The notes: generated from the letters alone by a model not told the origin. 64,000 nucleotides of DNA from an uncultured Bacteroidales bacterium (GCA_902799555.1 CADCBB010000001.1:63882-127881), one strand, 5' to 3'. Positions 25,652-34,596 are shown, counted from the stretch's first letter. Program-made: numbers and translations.

Positions 25652-27013
25652 ATGAACAATTTTAGTGCACAAGACCTCGAGCAACTGCAGGCTCGCGGCA
25701 TCTCGGTAGAGAAGGCGGAGGCACAGTTGGAGTGTTTCCGAAACGGTTTTCCGGAATTAGACATCGTGGCTCCCGCTTCGACGAAGAAGGGGATCTTGGC
25801 TCCGAAACGTGCGGAGCAGGAGGAGTATATCGCCGCATGGCAGCAGTACTTGGCAGAGGGACATAAGATCCTTAAGTTCGTTCCGGCTTCGGGTGCAGCA
25901 AGTCGTATGTTCAAGAACCTTTTCCAGTACTTGGAAGATGGTATTGAGACGCCGTTCATTCAGGATTTCCTGGCGCACAAAGATCAATTCGCTTTTGGTC
26001 CGCAATTAGCAGGAAAGGAAGGTCAGGACGCGGTGCGTTATCTGCTAAACGACATGCACTATGGTGAGCTGCCGAAGGGTCTGCTTCTCTTCCATAAATA
26101 TCGTGACGGCGCGCGTACGCCTGCGTTGGAGCATCTCGTAGAAGGTGCCTTGTACTGTGCGGAGCCGGCTAAGGATGGTGAGAAACCGACTGTATATCTG
26201 CATTTTACGGTTAGTCATGACCATCTGCCGCTTTTCCGTCAGCATATCGCGGAGAACCTGCCTAAGTTCGAAGAGAAATACAATGTGAAGTACGATGTGA
26301 CCTTCTCGGAGCAGTTGCCGAGTACGGATACGCTGGCTGCTAATCCTGATGGTACGCCGTTTAGAACGAATGACGGTAAGTTGCTCTTCCGTCCGGGTGG
26401 TCACGGTGCGCTGATCGAGAACCTGAATCAGCAGGACGCGGATATCGTTTTCATCAAGAATATCGACAATGTGGTGCCTGATCGTCTGAAGAAAGATACG
26501 ATCCGTTACAAACAGATCCTGGCCGGTGTGCTTGTGACCGAGCAGAAACGTATCTTCGAGGCACTGAAGGATCCGAACCTGAGTGACGAAGAGCGTGCTA
26601 AACTGAATCGTCCGATTCGTGTCTGCGGTGTGGTAAAGAACACGGGCGAACCCGGTGGTGGTCCGTTCTTGGTTCGTGAAGCCGACGGTTCTATCTCTTG
26701 CCAGATCCTGGAGTCCACGCAGATCAGCGATCCGGAACTCATGAAGCAGAGTACGCACTTCAATCCGGTGGATCTCGTTTGTGCGATCCGTGACTACGAA
26801 GGCAAGCCGTTTGACCTGCCGAAGTATGTCGATCCGCAGACAGGCTTTATCTCCAATAAGAGTAAAGATGGTAAGGAACTCCTTGCGCTTGAGTTGCCGG
26901 GCTTGTGGAACGGCGCGATGAGTCGCTGGAACACGATCTTCGTCGAAGTGCCGGTATCGACCTTCAACCCGGTGAAGACGGTGAATGACCTGCTCCGCGA
27001 GCAACACCAGTAA
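25652..27013 (+). CDS. DUF4301 family protein
   Basis: The 453-residue cytoplasmic protein belongs to a family known almost only from Bacteroidota and of unknown function. Recognisable segments are FVPASGAASRMFKNL near residue 80, RPGGHGALIENLNQ near 250 and GEPGGGPFLVR near 335. The glycine-rich stretches and SASR-like loop suggest nucleotide or phosphosugar binding, but that is inference. It has its own promoter and a terminator after it, so it is probably a single-gene unit. Confidence 0.88.
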   Translation: MNNFSAQDLEQLQARGISVEKAEAQLECFRNGFPELDIVAPASTKKGILAPKRAEQEEYIAAWQQYLAEGHKILKFVPASGAASRMFKNLFQYLEDGIETPFIQDFLAHKDQFAFGPQLAGKEGQDAVRYLLNDMHYGELPKGLLLFHKYRDGARTPALEHLVEGALYCAEPAKDGEKPTVYLHFTVSHDHLPLFRQHIAENLPKFEEKYNVKYDVTFSEQLPSTDTLAANPDGTPFRTNDGKLLFRPGGHGALIENLNQQDADIVFIKNIDNVVPDRLKKDTIRYKQILAGVLVTEQKRIFEALKDPNLSDEERAKLNRPIRVCGVVKNTGEPGGGPFLVREADGSISCQILESTQISDPELMKQSTHFNPVDLVCAIRDYEGKPFDLPKYVDPQTGFISNKSKDGKELLALELPGLWNGAMSRWNTIFVEVPVSTFNPVKTVNDLLREQHQ

Positions 27014-27040
27014 AAGTGAAAAGTGAAAGGTGAAAAGTGA
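27013..27040. repeat. Heptamer array after DUF4301
   Basis: Units aaagtga, aaagtga, aaggtga, aaagtga begin at the last base of the TAA stop and run up to the terminator hairpin. Confidence 0.93.
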
Positions 27041-27045
27041 AAGGA

Positions 27046-27077
27046 AAGGGCTGCCCGAATGGACAGCCCTTATTGTT
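27046..27077. terminator. Bidirectional terminator between convergent genes
   Basis: A perfect stem AAGGGCTG (27046-27053) / CAGCCCTT (27064-27071), extended inward by CC/GG around a GAAT-type loop, is followed by a T-rich stretch on the plus strand. It separates DUF4301 from the end of the DUF5020 gene. Confidence 0.85.
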
Positions 27078-27851
27078 TTAGTCAAAGTTCCATTTGATAC
27101 CCAAGCACGGGTTCACCATAAATCCCGACCCCGAGAAATTATAGCTGAACTCGATCTCCGTACCGACGTTCAGGTTCGGGCATTTGAACCAGCGCCCTAC
27201 GTTGTACCATAGCTGCGGTTCACTGATCATCACGAACGACTGCTGTCCGCCGAAGCGTTGCCCCCATATATCCAGGAATCCGGAGAAACGGAGACCGGGC
27301 AGCGTACAGAAATCGTCGCAGCCCCAAACAAACGTGAATTGCAGCGGCGCTTGGTTTTGAATGTTGTTATCCGGGTCGGCTATGTATTTGTATAGCAGCT
27401 CCAGATTGAAGATGTTTTTATAGTCGGCCGTGTGCAGACAGTAGTTGAGTCCGACCAATGCCGCATGGTTGATGCCATATCCGCGGATGTCTCCGACGGG
27501 ATCTTTGAAGACGCCGAGTCCTCCGTTATATTCGACCTGTAGGCTCAGGTCTTTGAGGGCTGTCTTCTGCCAGAAATTGAGGCATCGTGCAATTTCCGTA
27601 TAGGCCATGAAAGGTGTGTTCTTCGGGTCGTTGGGCGTGATCGCGAAGTCCAGGTCAACAAATGCGAAAGTCGAACCCCAGTTATCCGGATAGAAGAGCT
27701 CCAGGGTCGTTGTCACGCGTTGTGACCGTTGGTTCGGACACGCTGTACCGACACTACCGAAGTCGTAGTAGATCTGCAAGTTCGTGCCTGCCTGCGCACG
27801 AAACGCAAGCAGACACAAACCTACAATCACTATGAACTTTTTACTTTTCAC
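27078..27851 (-). CDS. DUF5020 family outer-membrane protein, Tsx-like
   Basis: The 257-residue protein reads best from a GTG at 27851, which gives MKSKKFIVIVGLCLLAFRAQA, a clean signal peptide. A TTG seven codons earlier is possible but spoils it. The mature protein is rich in aromatic beta strands (YYDFGS, TTTLELFYP, FVDLDFAI) and ends NPCLGIKWNFD, an outer-membrane barrel pattern. I place it in DUF5020, which I recall being grouped with the nucleoside channel Tsx. That link carries the nucleoside interpretation of the operon and should be treated as moderate. It overlaps the upstream gene by 11 bases within a heptamer array. Confidence 0.82.
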   Translation of the reverse strand: MKSKKFIVIVGLCLLAFRAQAGTNLQIYYDFGSVGTACPNQRSQRVTTTLELFYPDNWGSTFAFVDLDFAITPNDPKNTPFMAYTEIARCLNFWQKTALKDLSLQVEYNGGLGVFKDPVGDIRGYGINHAALVGLNYCLHTADYKNIFNLELLYKYIADPDNNIQNQAPLQFTFVWGCDDFCTLPGLRFSGFLDIWGQRFGGQQSFVMISEPQLWYNVGRWFKCPNLNVGTEIEFSYNFSGSGFMVNPCLGIKWNFD

Positions 27852-27854
27852 TTT
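27834..27854. repeat. Heptamer array at the lipoprotein/DUF5020 junction
   Basis: Three units (gaacttt, ttacttt, tcacttt). On the coding strand the TAA stop of the lipoprotein gene and the GTG start of DUF5020 both lie in it. Confidence 0.8.
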
Positions 27855-29244
27855 CTTCCGGTTCGCTGACAAGGATATTCTTTACCTCCCATGTCGGACA
27901 AGTCTGTCCGGCTTCGGTCTTGTAACGGAAACCGATATAAATCGTTTGGTTATTCCAAGCGCTGAGGTCCATGCGTCCCGAGTTGTAGTATGTCCAGCTG
28001 TTCGCATCCGGTACACCGGTCTTGCCGTTCCATTCGTTCCACGGCAGTTGGGTCCATGTAGCGGCTTGGGCATCATCGACGAAGTCGGTAGAAACCCAAA
28101 CGGTGATCTGTTGTTCACGGGTCTCATCGGTCGGACCATAGTTGAGTGCATGGTCGAACGAGAGGGCCGGAGAGGTGGCGTTCTTCAACTTGATCTTCGG
28201 CGTCACAAACCATCCTTCGCCATAGTGCGGACCGCCTACATAAGCCGAACCACGCATGCCGTAGAGGTTATCGAAACGCCAGATATAAGAGATGCCGTCT
28301 TCGAGATCATAGTGGAAGAGCTGGATTTTACCCAGATTACCTTCGCCTGCAACGGCCTGTTTGTAGTAGGTGGAGAGGTTAGCTGCCCATCCTTCGCCAA
28401 GCATGAACGACATCGTCTCTTCGACGATTCCGGTAGTGGCGTTCCATGTCTCGCCATTGAAGGTGTATTCGGTGGCCTCGTAGAGCTTGGTGGTCTTGTT
28501 ATAAGTCATGAGTACCACTACCTGGTCGGTGACGGCATAGGGATAGGTGTTTGTCAGCCAGTTCGTTGCCTGACCGTTCGCCGATGCCGGCAAAATCTGT
28601 GCGTTCACCTCTGCCGACGAATAGACTTCCCAAACCACACCGTCTTTGTAGAGGTACAGCACCTCCTTGACGGAAACCGGGCCGCCGGCCACTTCGGCGA
28701 AGTTGTATTTTGCTCCGCAGAGGTAGTCATCCTCGACCATCGGAAGGAAGAGCGTCACTTTGCTCTCGTTGGCTGGGGTAAGGTAATTGGTCTCATCGCC
28801 GTAGATAGACTTGTAGTCCTTGGCTTTGAGTTCGTACTGGATGGTCTGGTTGAAGAGATCCAAATAAGCAGGTTGACCCTCATCGATGAGATAGGTAATA
28901 TTACAGGTCGAGCCTGCGTCAAACTGCGGGTACATGTTGTAGATGAACGACGGTACGTACATGTCCGCCGAAGCCAGCTCATTGAAACAGCGTTTCTCTC
29001 CTACGGTTGCTAAAGCAGCCGAATAGATATCGGTCTCTTTGATCGAGTCCTGATCTGCGGCGTATTTCTTATTGACCTTGTTCTCTGCGATCGTCTTGTA
29101 GTCATCGGAGCTGAGGGTATAGTCGATCGTCTCCACTACCTTGATCTGCGGATCGCCGTTATCCATGTATTTCTCATCGAAATAATTCTCGCATGCCGTC
29201 AGTCCGAACGCCAAAGCGGCAACTAAAATATATTTTGCTTTCAT
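27841..29244 (-). CDS. Surface lipoprotein with choice-of-anchor J domain
   Basis: The 467-residue protein has a lipoprotein signal (MKAKYILVAALAFGLTAC, lipobox LTAC). Residues 30-290 are an unassigned domain or domains. From about residue 310 the sequence shows the beta-sandwich pattern of choice-of-anchor J domains (GEGWFVTPKIKLKNATSPALSFDHAL, then YIGFRYKTEAG). It directly follows the TonB receptor by six bases, the position of a surface-exposed partner lipoprotein that captures ligand. The ligand cannot be read from the sequence; its companions are a nuclease and a Tsx-like channel. Confidence 0.85.
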   Translation of the reverse strand: MKAKYILVAALAFGLTACENYFDEKYMDNGDPQIKVVETIDYTLSSDDYKTIAENKVNKKYAADQDSIKETDIYSAALATVGEKRCFNELASADMYVPSFIYNMYPQFDAGSTCNITYLIDEGQPAYLDLFNQTIQYELKAKDYKSIYGDETNYLTPANESKVTLFLPMVEDDYLCGAKYNFAEVAGGPVSVKEVLYLYKDGVVWEVYSSAEVNAQILPASANGQATNWLTNTYPYAVTDQVVVLMTYNKTTKLYEATEYTFNGETWNATTGIVEETMSFMLGEGWAANLSTYYKQAVAGEGNLGKIQLFHYDLEDGISYIWRFDNLYGMRGSAYVGGPHYGEGWFVTPKIKLKNATSPALSFDHALNYGPTDETREQQITVWVSTDFVDDAQAATWTQLPWNEWNGKTGVPDANSWTYYNSGRMDLSAWNNQTIYIGFRYKTEAGQTCPTWEVKNILVSEPEESEK

Positions 29245-29250
29245 ACTTAT

Positions 29251-31968
29251 TTAGAATTGGAGTTTGAGACTAATGTTCCACTGACGACCCTTGTTGTAGA
29301 AGAAATAGATATTATCCTTCGTGTTCTCTGAAATCGTCTGTGTAGCCGTGTTAGCCGACCATGCTTTCTCGATGTAATACTGGTTCAGCACGTTCGTTAC
29401 GTTTCCGCGAAGCGTGGCACGGAGCGGACCCATGTCGAAGGAGTAGCTGGCGCGAAGATCCAGACTGCCGCCTAACGGGCAACGGTACGGCTCAACGATG
29501 TTCATTTCCTTGCCGAGGCTCAAGTTGCTACCCGAGAAAGAGTAGTAACTGTAGTTGCGGTCATACAGCGTATATTCACCGCCGATACGGAAGCCTTTGA
29601 AGGGCTTGAAGGTAACGCCGAAGTTAGCCGTTGTCTGTGCCTGACCGCCGACGTGGATACCCTTCATGTTCACTTTTGCCCATGCATGGTCTTCTGCACC
29701 GATCGTGGTACGTTTGCCGTCAGCCGTCATGGCAAAGCCGTGTTCGTCGTAAGCACGACCGATGACGGAATCGCTATCCCACTGCCAGTCTCCCAGCGAG
29801 AGCATCGCACTCAGTTCGAGCCATTTGGTAGGACGGGCTTTCGCCTCGAACTCCAGACCCATGTGACGGGCACTGACACCGGTCATATTCATATAATATG
29901 CTGTCTGATCCGGGTCGGAGAGGTTTCCGTACTTGGTCATCGTCTTATCCATCCATTCGGTGAAATAACCGTTCACGTGGATCGACGCATATTGGTTCTC
30001 AAATCCGTAACCCAACTCAACCGAAGCGATCTTCTCGTTCTTTGCCTCATTGTTGATGGCATTCGAGGTGCTGACAGACATATAGATCGCCTGGTATTTC
30101 GGCGCGCGGCTGATGAAACCGGCATTGAGGAAGACGTTGTGGTGTTTCGCGAACTTATAGTTGATACCTCCCTTGATCGTTCCGCCGAAGCGAGCCACGG
30201 AGTCACGCGCGGTCACGTTATTATAGTAATAACGGTCGGTACGCCAGTTGTGGTTGAGTGAAAGTGAAGCGTTCACGAAAGCGGAGAGGTTATCCTTGCT
30301 GTACTCCAAGCTACCGAAGATACCTTCCTGCACGATGGTACCGGTGTAGTCACGGTAAGCGATATCGCCGACACCGAGTTTCTCGTTTACCCAGTTAGGA
30401 TCATTGCGGTTCGGGTTGTTCTCTGCCAACACACTCGCACGGGTTGCATCGATATAATAGCTGCCGCCGAAGAGGTCAGAGATAACGGCTTGGTGAATAC
30501 CTTGATACCAACGAACATCGATACCGGCGGTTAACTCCAGGCAGTCGAACCATTTCTTGTCGTACGTAGAAACGAGTCCTACCCAGTTGTGGTAGTTACG
30601 GTTCTCGCAGATCACGAGTTCCGATCCGTATTCGGATGCGGCGTTGATATCCTGTACCATGCCGTAGTCGAACATACCGGTGGTCTCATCGCGGAAGGTA
30701 GTGGTTACCAGGCCGTTATAAGCGCCACGGGTGAGGTCGCTATAGCTGTATTTGGAGTTTAGACCGTTCTCCGCTGTACGACCGAAACCACGACCGATCG
30801 ATACGTAAGCGGTGGTAGAAAGAGAACTGTTGTCGTCGATCTGCCAGATATGGTTGAGGCTGATCTGCGGCTTATGGTATTCGTTGTAGTTCGTACCGGC
30901 TTGGTTACCGCGGTTATCGATACCGTAAGACGGGTTGTACTGGCGTTTGTCCATTCCGCTCGGCATGTACTGCGCTACACGGTTCCACTCCGCCAAGGTC
31001 AACGCACCCGAACTGCCCGAAGGACGAGTCCAGTGGTGTTGCGGAGCACCGAAGCCGGAGAGGCTGAGCTGATGGTTCTCGTTGATACGCTTCGAGATGT
31101 TGGCGAAATAGCTGTATCCGACGAATCCCGTTCCCTGGATATATCCGTCACCCCAGGTGCGGCTACCGAGGACCGTGATCGCCCAGCCGTTCTTCATCAA
31201 ACCGGTGCTGACGCTGAACGCTACTTTGTTGTAGCCGTTGTTACCCATCGCGTAGCTGAGGAATCCGCCTTTCTTGGCGTCGATACCACGTGTCACGATG
31301 TTGATCGTACCTCCGACAGATGGAGCCGACAATTTGGCTGCACCCATACCACGTTGGGTCTGGATGACAGAAGTCACGTCGCTCAGGCCCTGCCAGTTCG
31401 ACCAATAGACCGTACCGCCTTCCATGTCGTTCATCGGCACACCGTTGATCATCGTAGCTACGTTGGTGTTGTCGAAACCGCGCATCCAGATCTCCGAGTC
31501 GCCCCAACCGCCACCTTGACCGTTGGCATGTACACCCGGGGTGTTCTTCAGTACTTCCGGAAACTCCTGACCTGCCAGACGCTCTTCGATCTCCAGCGCC
31601 GTCACTTGGCTGACTGCCACCGGCGTCTGCTGCGTACGAGCCATCTGGCCCGTGATCGTTACGTCTTCCAATGCAATCGCTTCCGGCTCCATCGGAATGA
31701 TACCGTAGTTACTTTTACTCGCTAAGATCTCCAGCGGGTGGTAACCGACATACGTCAACTGTAACTTCGCATTCGGCTGTACCGTGAGGGTGAAATTACC
31801 GTCCAAATCTGTGACGATACCATTGGTGGTACCCATTTCCAAAATCGACACACCGATCAGCGGTTCGCCGGTTTTGGCATCTTGTACCATACCTGTCACT
31901 TTCTGTGTCTGGGCGAACAGACTAAACGCCGCAAATAGACACAAGCTCAAAGTAAGAACTTTTCTCAT
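29251..31968 (-). CDS. TonB-dependent outer-membrane receptor
   Basis: The 905-residue protein has a signal peptide (MRKVLTLSLCLFAAFSLFAQ). A carboxypeptidase-regulatory-like domain follows at about 24-90 (GEPLIGVSILEMGT), then a plug domain (GVHANGQGGGWGDSEIWMRG, SVGGTINIVTRG) and a 22-strand-type barrel ending in ISLKLQF with terminal Phe. It is shorter than most SusC proteins and is followed by a choice-of-anchor J lipoprotein rather than SusD. I therefore call it a general TonB transporter and not a glycan importer. It belongs to the S1/P1 nuclease operon. Confidence 0.93.
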   Translation of the reverse strand: MRKVLTLSLCLFAAFSLFAQTQKVTGMVQDAKTGEPLIGVSILEMGTTNGIVTDLDGNFTLTVQPNAKLQLTYVGYHPLEILASKSNYGIIPMEPEAIALEDVTITGQMARTQQTPVAVSQVTALEIEERLAGQEFPEVLKNTPGVHANGQGGGWGDSEIWMRGFDNTNVATMINGVPMNDMEGGTVYWSNWQGLSDVTSVIQTQRGMGAAKLSAPSVGGTINIVTRGIDAKKGGFLSYAMGNNGYNKVAFSVSTGLMKNGWAITVLGSRTWGDGYIQGTGFVGYSYFANISKRINENHQLSLSGFGAPQHHWTRPSGSSGALTLAEWNRVAQYMPSGMDKRQYNPSYGIDNRGNQAGTNYNEYHKPQISLNHIWQIDDNSSLSTTAYVSIGRGFGRTAENGLNSKYSYSDLTRGAYNGLVTTTFRDETTGMFDYGMVQDINAASEYGSELVICENRNYHNWVGLVSTYDKKWFDCLELTAGIDVRWYQGIHQAVISDLFGGSYYIDATRASVLAENNPNRNDPNWVNEKLGVGDIAYRDYTGTIVQEGIFGSLEYSKDNLSAFVNASLSLNHNWRTDRYYYNNVTARDSVARFGGTIKGGINYKFAKHHNVFLNAGFISRAPKYQAIYMSVSTSNAINNEAKNEKIASVELGYGFENQYASIHVNGYFTEWMDKTMTKYGNLSDPDQTAYYMNMTGVSARHMGLEFEAKARPTKWLELSAMLSLGDWQWDSDSVIGRAYDEHGFAMTADGKRTTIGAEDHAWAKVNMKGIHVGGQAQTTANFGVTFKPFKGFRIGGEYTLYDRNYSYYSFSGSNLSLGKEMNIVEPYRCPLGGSLDLRASYSFDMGPLRATLRGNVTNVLNQYYIEKAWSANTATQTISENTKDNIYFFYNKGRQWNISLKLQF

Positions 31969-31993
31969 AAAAGAATTAAATAGAGTTTGTTTG

Positions 31994-32794
31994 TTATTTA
32001 TAAATGCTGTTCAACAGCTGTGCTAACCGAATGCCGGCAATATAGAGCTGCCGTTCGCAGTCCTGATGCCAGCGGTAGATATAATGATAGGTGTTGCCGT
32101 CCCAAGTCTGCTGATAGGCGTAGATCGCTTCTGTCAGATGGTAACTCTCTACCAGCAGTTCGGCGTCCGTAGCGGTCTCAATTGCCTTGCGTTCATGGCC
32201 GTACATATCCTCGATCATCTGCGCGTACTCCGTGTAGGAATACCCCTGGCTGTCGATCAATTTGGTGTCCCATACCGAATGCAGGTTGGTGTGGCTCGAG
32301 AACCATTTCATTTTCACCGCATTGCCGCCTTTGTCATCCATATGCGCCATATGCATAGGGCAGTACCGGTCGCCGCTCAGATGAACCATAAAACGTAACG
32401 TATGCGGATTCTTCAATTTGCCTTTTTCCATTCTCAATTCTTTTTCAATAGAATCGAGTGCGCGATAGAGGTTTCCACCCTCTGCCGGATAGTGGATAAG
32501 GGCGTCTGCGATCAGGCTGTCACTCATCCCGCCGGCAAAATCCTGATAGTGCCAGCCGTCCTTGATGCTCTGTTTGTAAATCGTATCGGATTTGATCTCA
32601 TCCGGCCAGTTCGCCCAATAGATCATACCGCGGACACCTAAAATGCCGTCCACTTCTTGCTTCGCTTTCTTACTCATATGGTCGTACGCAATCTTGGCAA
32701 TGATACGGTGACCTTCCTGTCCCCAACCGAGGGCAGGTAACGAATACGCGCATGCGCATACACATAAAATCAAAAGGAGAATAGTTCGTTTCAT
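31994..32794 (-). CDS. Secreted S1/P1 family nuclease
   Basis: The 266-residue protein has a signal peptide ending around ALG, so the mature chain starts with W in GWGQEGHRII. In this family the N-terminal Trp is a zinc ligand. Other expected zinc ligands are seen: DH in YDHMSK-type context, WPDEIK, WHYQDF, HLSGDRYCPMH and TNLHSVWDTKLI. Family members cut single-stranded DNA and RNA to 5'-mononucleotides and remove 3'-phosphates. It is the first gene of a four-gene operon with a TonB receptor, a surface lipoprotein and a Tsx-like protein. I infer extracytoplasmic nucleic-acid breakdown for uptake. Confidence 0.92.
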   Translation of the reverse strand: MKRTILLLILCVCACAYSLPALGWGQEGHRIIAKIAYDHMSKKAKQEVDGILGVRGMIYWANWPDEIKSDTIYKQSIKDGWHYQDFAGGMSDSLIADALIHYPAEGGNLYRALDSIEKELRMEKGKLKNPHTLRFMVHLSGDRYCPMHMAHMDDKGGNAVKMKWFSSHTNLHSVWDTKLIDSQGYSYTEYAQMIEDMYGHERKAIETATDAELLVESYHLTEAIYAYQQTWDGNTYHYIYRWHQDCERQLYIAGIRLAQLLNSIYK

Positions 32795-32817
32795 AGACTG
32801 TGTGAACTAAAAACGCT

Positions 32818-32850
32818 GCAAATATACAACAAAAATTGCACATATGCAAG
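32818..32850 (-). promoter_or_regulatory. Promoter of the S1/P1 nuclease operon
   Basis: On the minus strand CTTG (32850-32847), a 20-base spacer and TATATTTGC (32826-32818), with the dyad TTGCATATGTGCAA over the -33 box. Confidence 0.75.
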
Positions 32851-32991
32851 TTTTTCTGTACTTTTTTTAATTTTGCCTCCCTGCCTTTGCAAACCGCAAA
32901 TAGCAAAATGTCAGTATTTGTATGGCATTGCTGATAATTTGTCAACTCGAATCTGCATTTTGTAGAAATTTATCACTTTTTGCCTGAAATA
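32851..32991. other. Spacer between divergent promoters, no gene seen
   Basis: With its flanking promoter and leader elements this belongs to a 339-base gap without a gene. It is AT-rich, with no convincing frame and no clear further promoter or repeat. Confidence 0.5.
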
Positions 32992-33024
32992 TTTGGTGGG
33001 TTCTAAAAAACGCAGTACTTTTGC
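32992..33024 (+). promoter_or_regulatory. Promoter upstream of the structured leader
   Basis: TTTG (32992-32995), a 20-base spacer ending GCAG and TACTTTTGC (33016-33024). The spacer end and -7 box match those of the small-RNA unit at 57736-57768. Confidence 0.75.
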
Positions 33025-33133
33025 ATCGTTTTTCGATGACGCCTGCTCTCAAGGTACGCGGAAACACGCGGGATGCCCACGCATTGGCGCGAACGAAAAA
33101 CAGGTATTAGTCTGTTAAAAGAAAGGATTGGTT
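33025..33133 (+). ncRNA. Structured 5' leader of the small sorting-domain-like protein
   Basis: An 8-base stem GTTTTTCG (33028-33035) / CGAAAAAC (33094-33101) closes the leader. Inside are CGCC (33040-33043) / GGCG (33086-33089), a CGCG-GAAACA-CGCG hairpin and a GGG-ATG-CCC hairpin. After the closed structure comes GGTATTAGTCTGTTAA and then GATTGG just before the ATG. The same two motifs are seen in the element at 57774-57845. I do not recognise it as a known riboswitch. Regulation of the downstream gene is inference. Confidence 0.5.
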
Positions 33134-33451
33134 ATGAAAAACGAAGTTAATCGTGCCCTTGTGGCTAAGAAAAAGATCCTAGTAACATTGACCACAGTGG
33201 TCGTTTTATTAACAGGTGTAATCGTAGCGGAGGCTGCAAAGAGTAGTGATAATTTTACGGTTCGCTTCCGCGAAAACACCTTAGTGGTTTGTTCCACTCA
33301 GATGGAGGAAGCACGAATCTATTCGATGGAAGGAAAACTGCTCCTCAAGGAGCGCGGCAATTATGTAGAATTTGAATTGGAGCCCGGTACCTACCGACTC
33401 TTCGCCAAAGTAGGCGATTCAACGGAACGCCGCCGCATCGAATTGCGCTGA
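33134..33451 (+). CDS. Small exported protein resembling a type IX sorting domain
   Basis: The 105-residue protein has a membrane or signal segment at residues 14-32 (ILVTLTTVVVLLTGVIVAEA). About 70 residues follow that read like the C-terminal sorting domain of type IX secretion cargo: RIYSMEGKLLLKERGN, then FELEPGTYRLFAKVG and a basic end RRRIELR. There is no cargo domain in front. I start it at the ATG giving MKNEVNRALV. It has a dedicated promoter, a long structured leader and its own terminator. Function unknown. Confidence 0.75.
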   Translation: MKNEVNRALVAKKKILVTLTTVVVLLTGVIVAEAAKSSDNFTVRFRENTLVVCSTQMEEARIYSMEGKLLLKERGNYVEFELEPGTYRLFAKVGDSTERRRIELR

Positions 33452-33460
33452 CCGCAAAAA

Positions 33461-33489
33461 AAGAAAGAGTCCTTCGGGGCTCTTTCTTG
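33461..33489. terminator. Bidirectional terminator between convergent genes
   Basis: AAGAAAGAG / CTCTTTCTT stem, extended by CC/GG, around a TTCG loop, with T-rich flank on the plus strand and A-rich flank opposite. It serves the small protein gene and the lptF/G-type gene. Confidence 0.88.
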
Positions 33490-34563
33490 TTATTTACTGG
33501 CTCGCATATAAAGCGGAACCGAAACCGCCAGGAAGACGAAGTTCGGTAGCCAGGCGGCCAAGAACGGCGACATGACATTATTGACCGAGAAAGTCGTGCT
33601 TACCGTTGAGAACAGGATATACAAGGCCGTCAGCACGATACCGATACCCAGGTTCTTTCCCATACCGCCGCGCACTTTCCGGCTCGACATCGTCACGCCC
33701 AGTAAGGTCATGATAAATGCCCCTAACGGACTTGCCCAGCGCTTGTGGTACTCCACTTCAAACGCTTTCACGTTGCCGCTTCCGCGTTGCCGTTGCCGCT
33801 CCATGTAATGCCGCAACTCCGGTATGGTCATCTGTTGCGCCTGTTGGGCGGTAATGAACAACTCGTCCGGTACAATCGGCAGGATGATATCTTTGCGGTC
33901 GCCCCGTTCCAGACTCTCGCGCATGCCGGTGAAGGTGCGTTGCGTATAATTGGTCAGATGCCAGTATTCCAGCGAGTCGTAATAGATACGATCTGCCGTC
34001 GTACGTTGCACCAGGGTCTTACCCTCGAATTGCTCGATCGAACAACGATAGCCGATACCGGCTTGCCGTTGGAAAGACTCGATATACAGCACCGTTCCCG
34101 GTTGCACCGCCAGCTGGATGTTACGTGCGTTCTCGCTCGTGAAATGCTCTATGTACTTGTCCGTAAAGGCCAGCATATGCTTGGAACTTTTCGGAATCAC
34201 CCAACCGCCCAGGAACATGCTCAGCGCAAAAAGCAGGGCCGCGGAGAAAGCATAAGGTACCATCAGACGATGGTAACTCATTCCCGTCGCATGCATGGCG
34301 ATGATCTCCGAATTGCCGGCTAACTTACTGGTGAAGAAAATGACCGAGATGAAGATGAACAGCGAACTGAACATATTCATATAGTACGGAATGAAAGGCA
34401 GGTAGTACTCAAAAATGATCTCTCGCAACGGCACGGAGTTCTCGAAGAAATCGTCCATCTTCTCCGTTAGGTCAAACACGATGCCGATAGACAAAATGAG
34501 CACGATACTAAAGAAAAACGTGCCCAGAAACTTTTTGATTATATAAAAATCGAGTTTCTTCAT
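33490..34563 (-). CDS. LptF/LptG family permease (YjgP/YjgQ)
   Basis: The 357-residue inner-membrane protein has three hydrophobic helices in the first 120 residues, a periplasmic beta-jellyroll-like middle (about 125-260) and three C-terminal helices. This is the layout of LptF/G, the permease that extracts lipopolysaccharide in the LptB2FGC complex. The start KKLDFYIIKKFLGTFFFS and the ATGMSYHRLM coupling-helix region are typical. LptF cannot be told from LptG by eye. It follows tgt, with an octamer array in the 28-base gap. Confidence 0.9.
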   Translation of the reverse strand: MKKLDFYIIKKFLGTFFFSIVLILSIGIVFDLTEKMDDFFENSVPLREIIFEYYLPFIPYYMNMFSSLFIFISVIFFTSKLAGNSEIIAMHATGMSYHRLMVPYAFSAALLFALSMFLGGWVIPKSSKHMLAFTDKYIEHFTSENARNIQLAVQPGTVLYIESFQRQAGIGYRCSIEQFEGKTLVQRTTADRIYYDSLEYWHLTNYTQRTFTGMRESLERGDRKDIILPIVPDELFITAQQAQQMTIPELRHYMERQRQRGSGNVKAFEVEYHKRWASPLGAFIMTLLGVTMSSRKVRGGMGKNLGIGIVLTALYILFSTVSTTFSVNNVMSPFLAAWLPNFVFLAVSVPLYMRASK

Positions 34564-34564
34564 T

Positions 34565-34596
34565 TCGTCATGTCGTCATAACGTCATGTCGTCATA
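34565..34596. repeat. Octamer array between tgt and lptF/G
   Basis: Units tcgtcatg, tcgtcata, acgtcatg, tcgtcata fill nearly the whole gap. The TGA stop of tgt lies inside, and the lptF/G ATG begins just past the end. Confidence 0.93.

Noticed and set aside
32418..32455. T-rich imperfect repeats in the S1/P1 nuclease gene considered another in-frame array
   Set aside because: No consistent unit length gives more than two matching copies.
33025..33133. Structured leader considered a T-box, cobalamin or SAM riboswitch
   Set aside because: None of the conserved core sequences of those families is recognisable, and the downstream gene is not metabolic.
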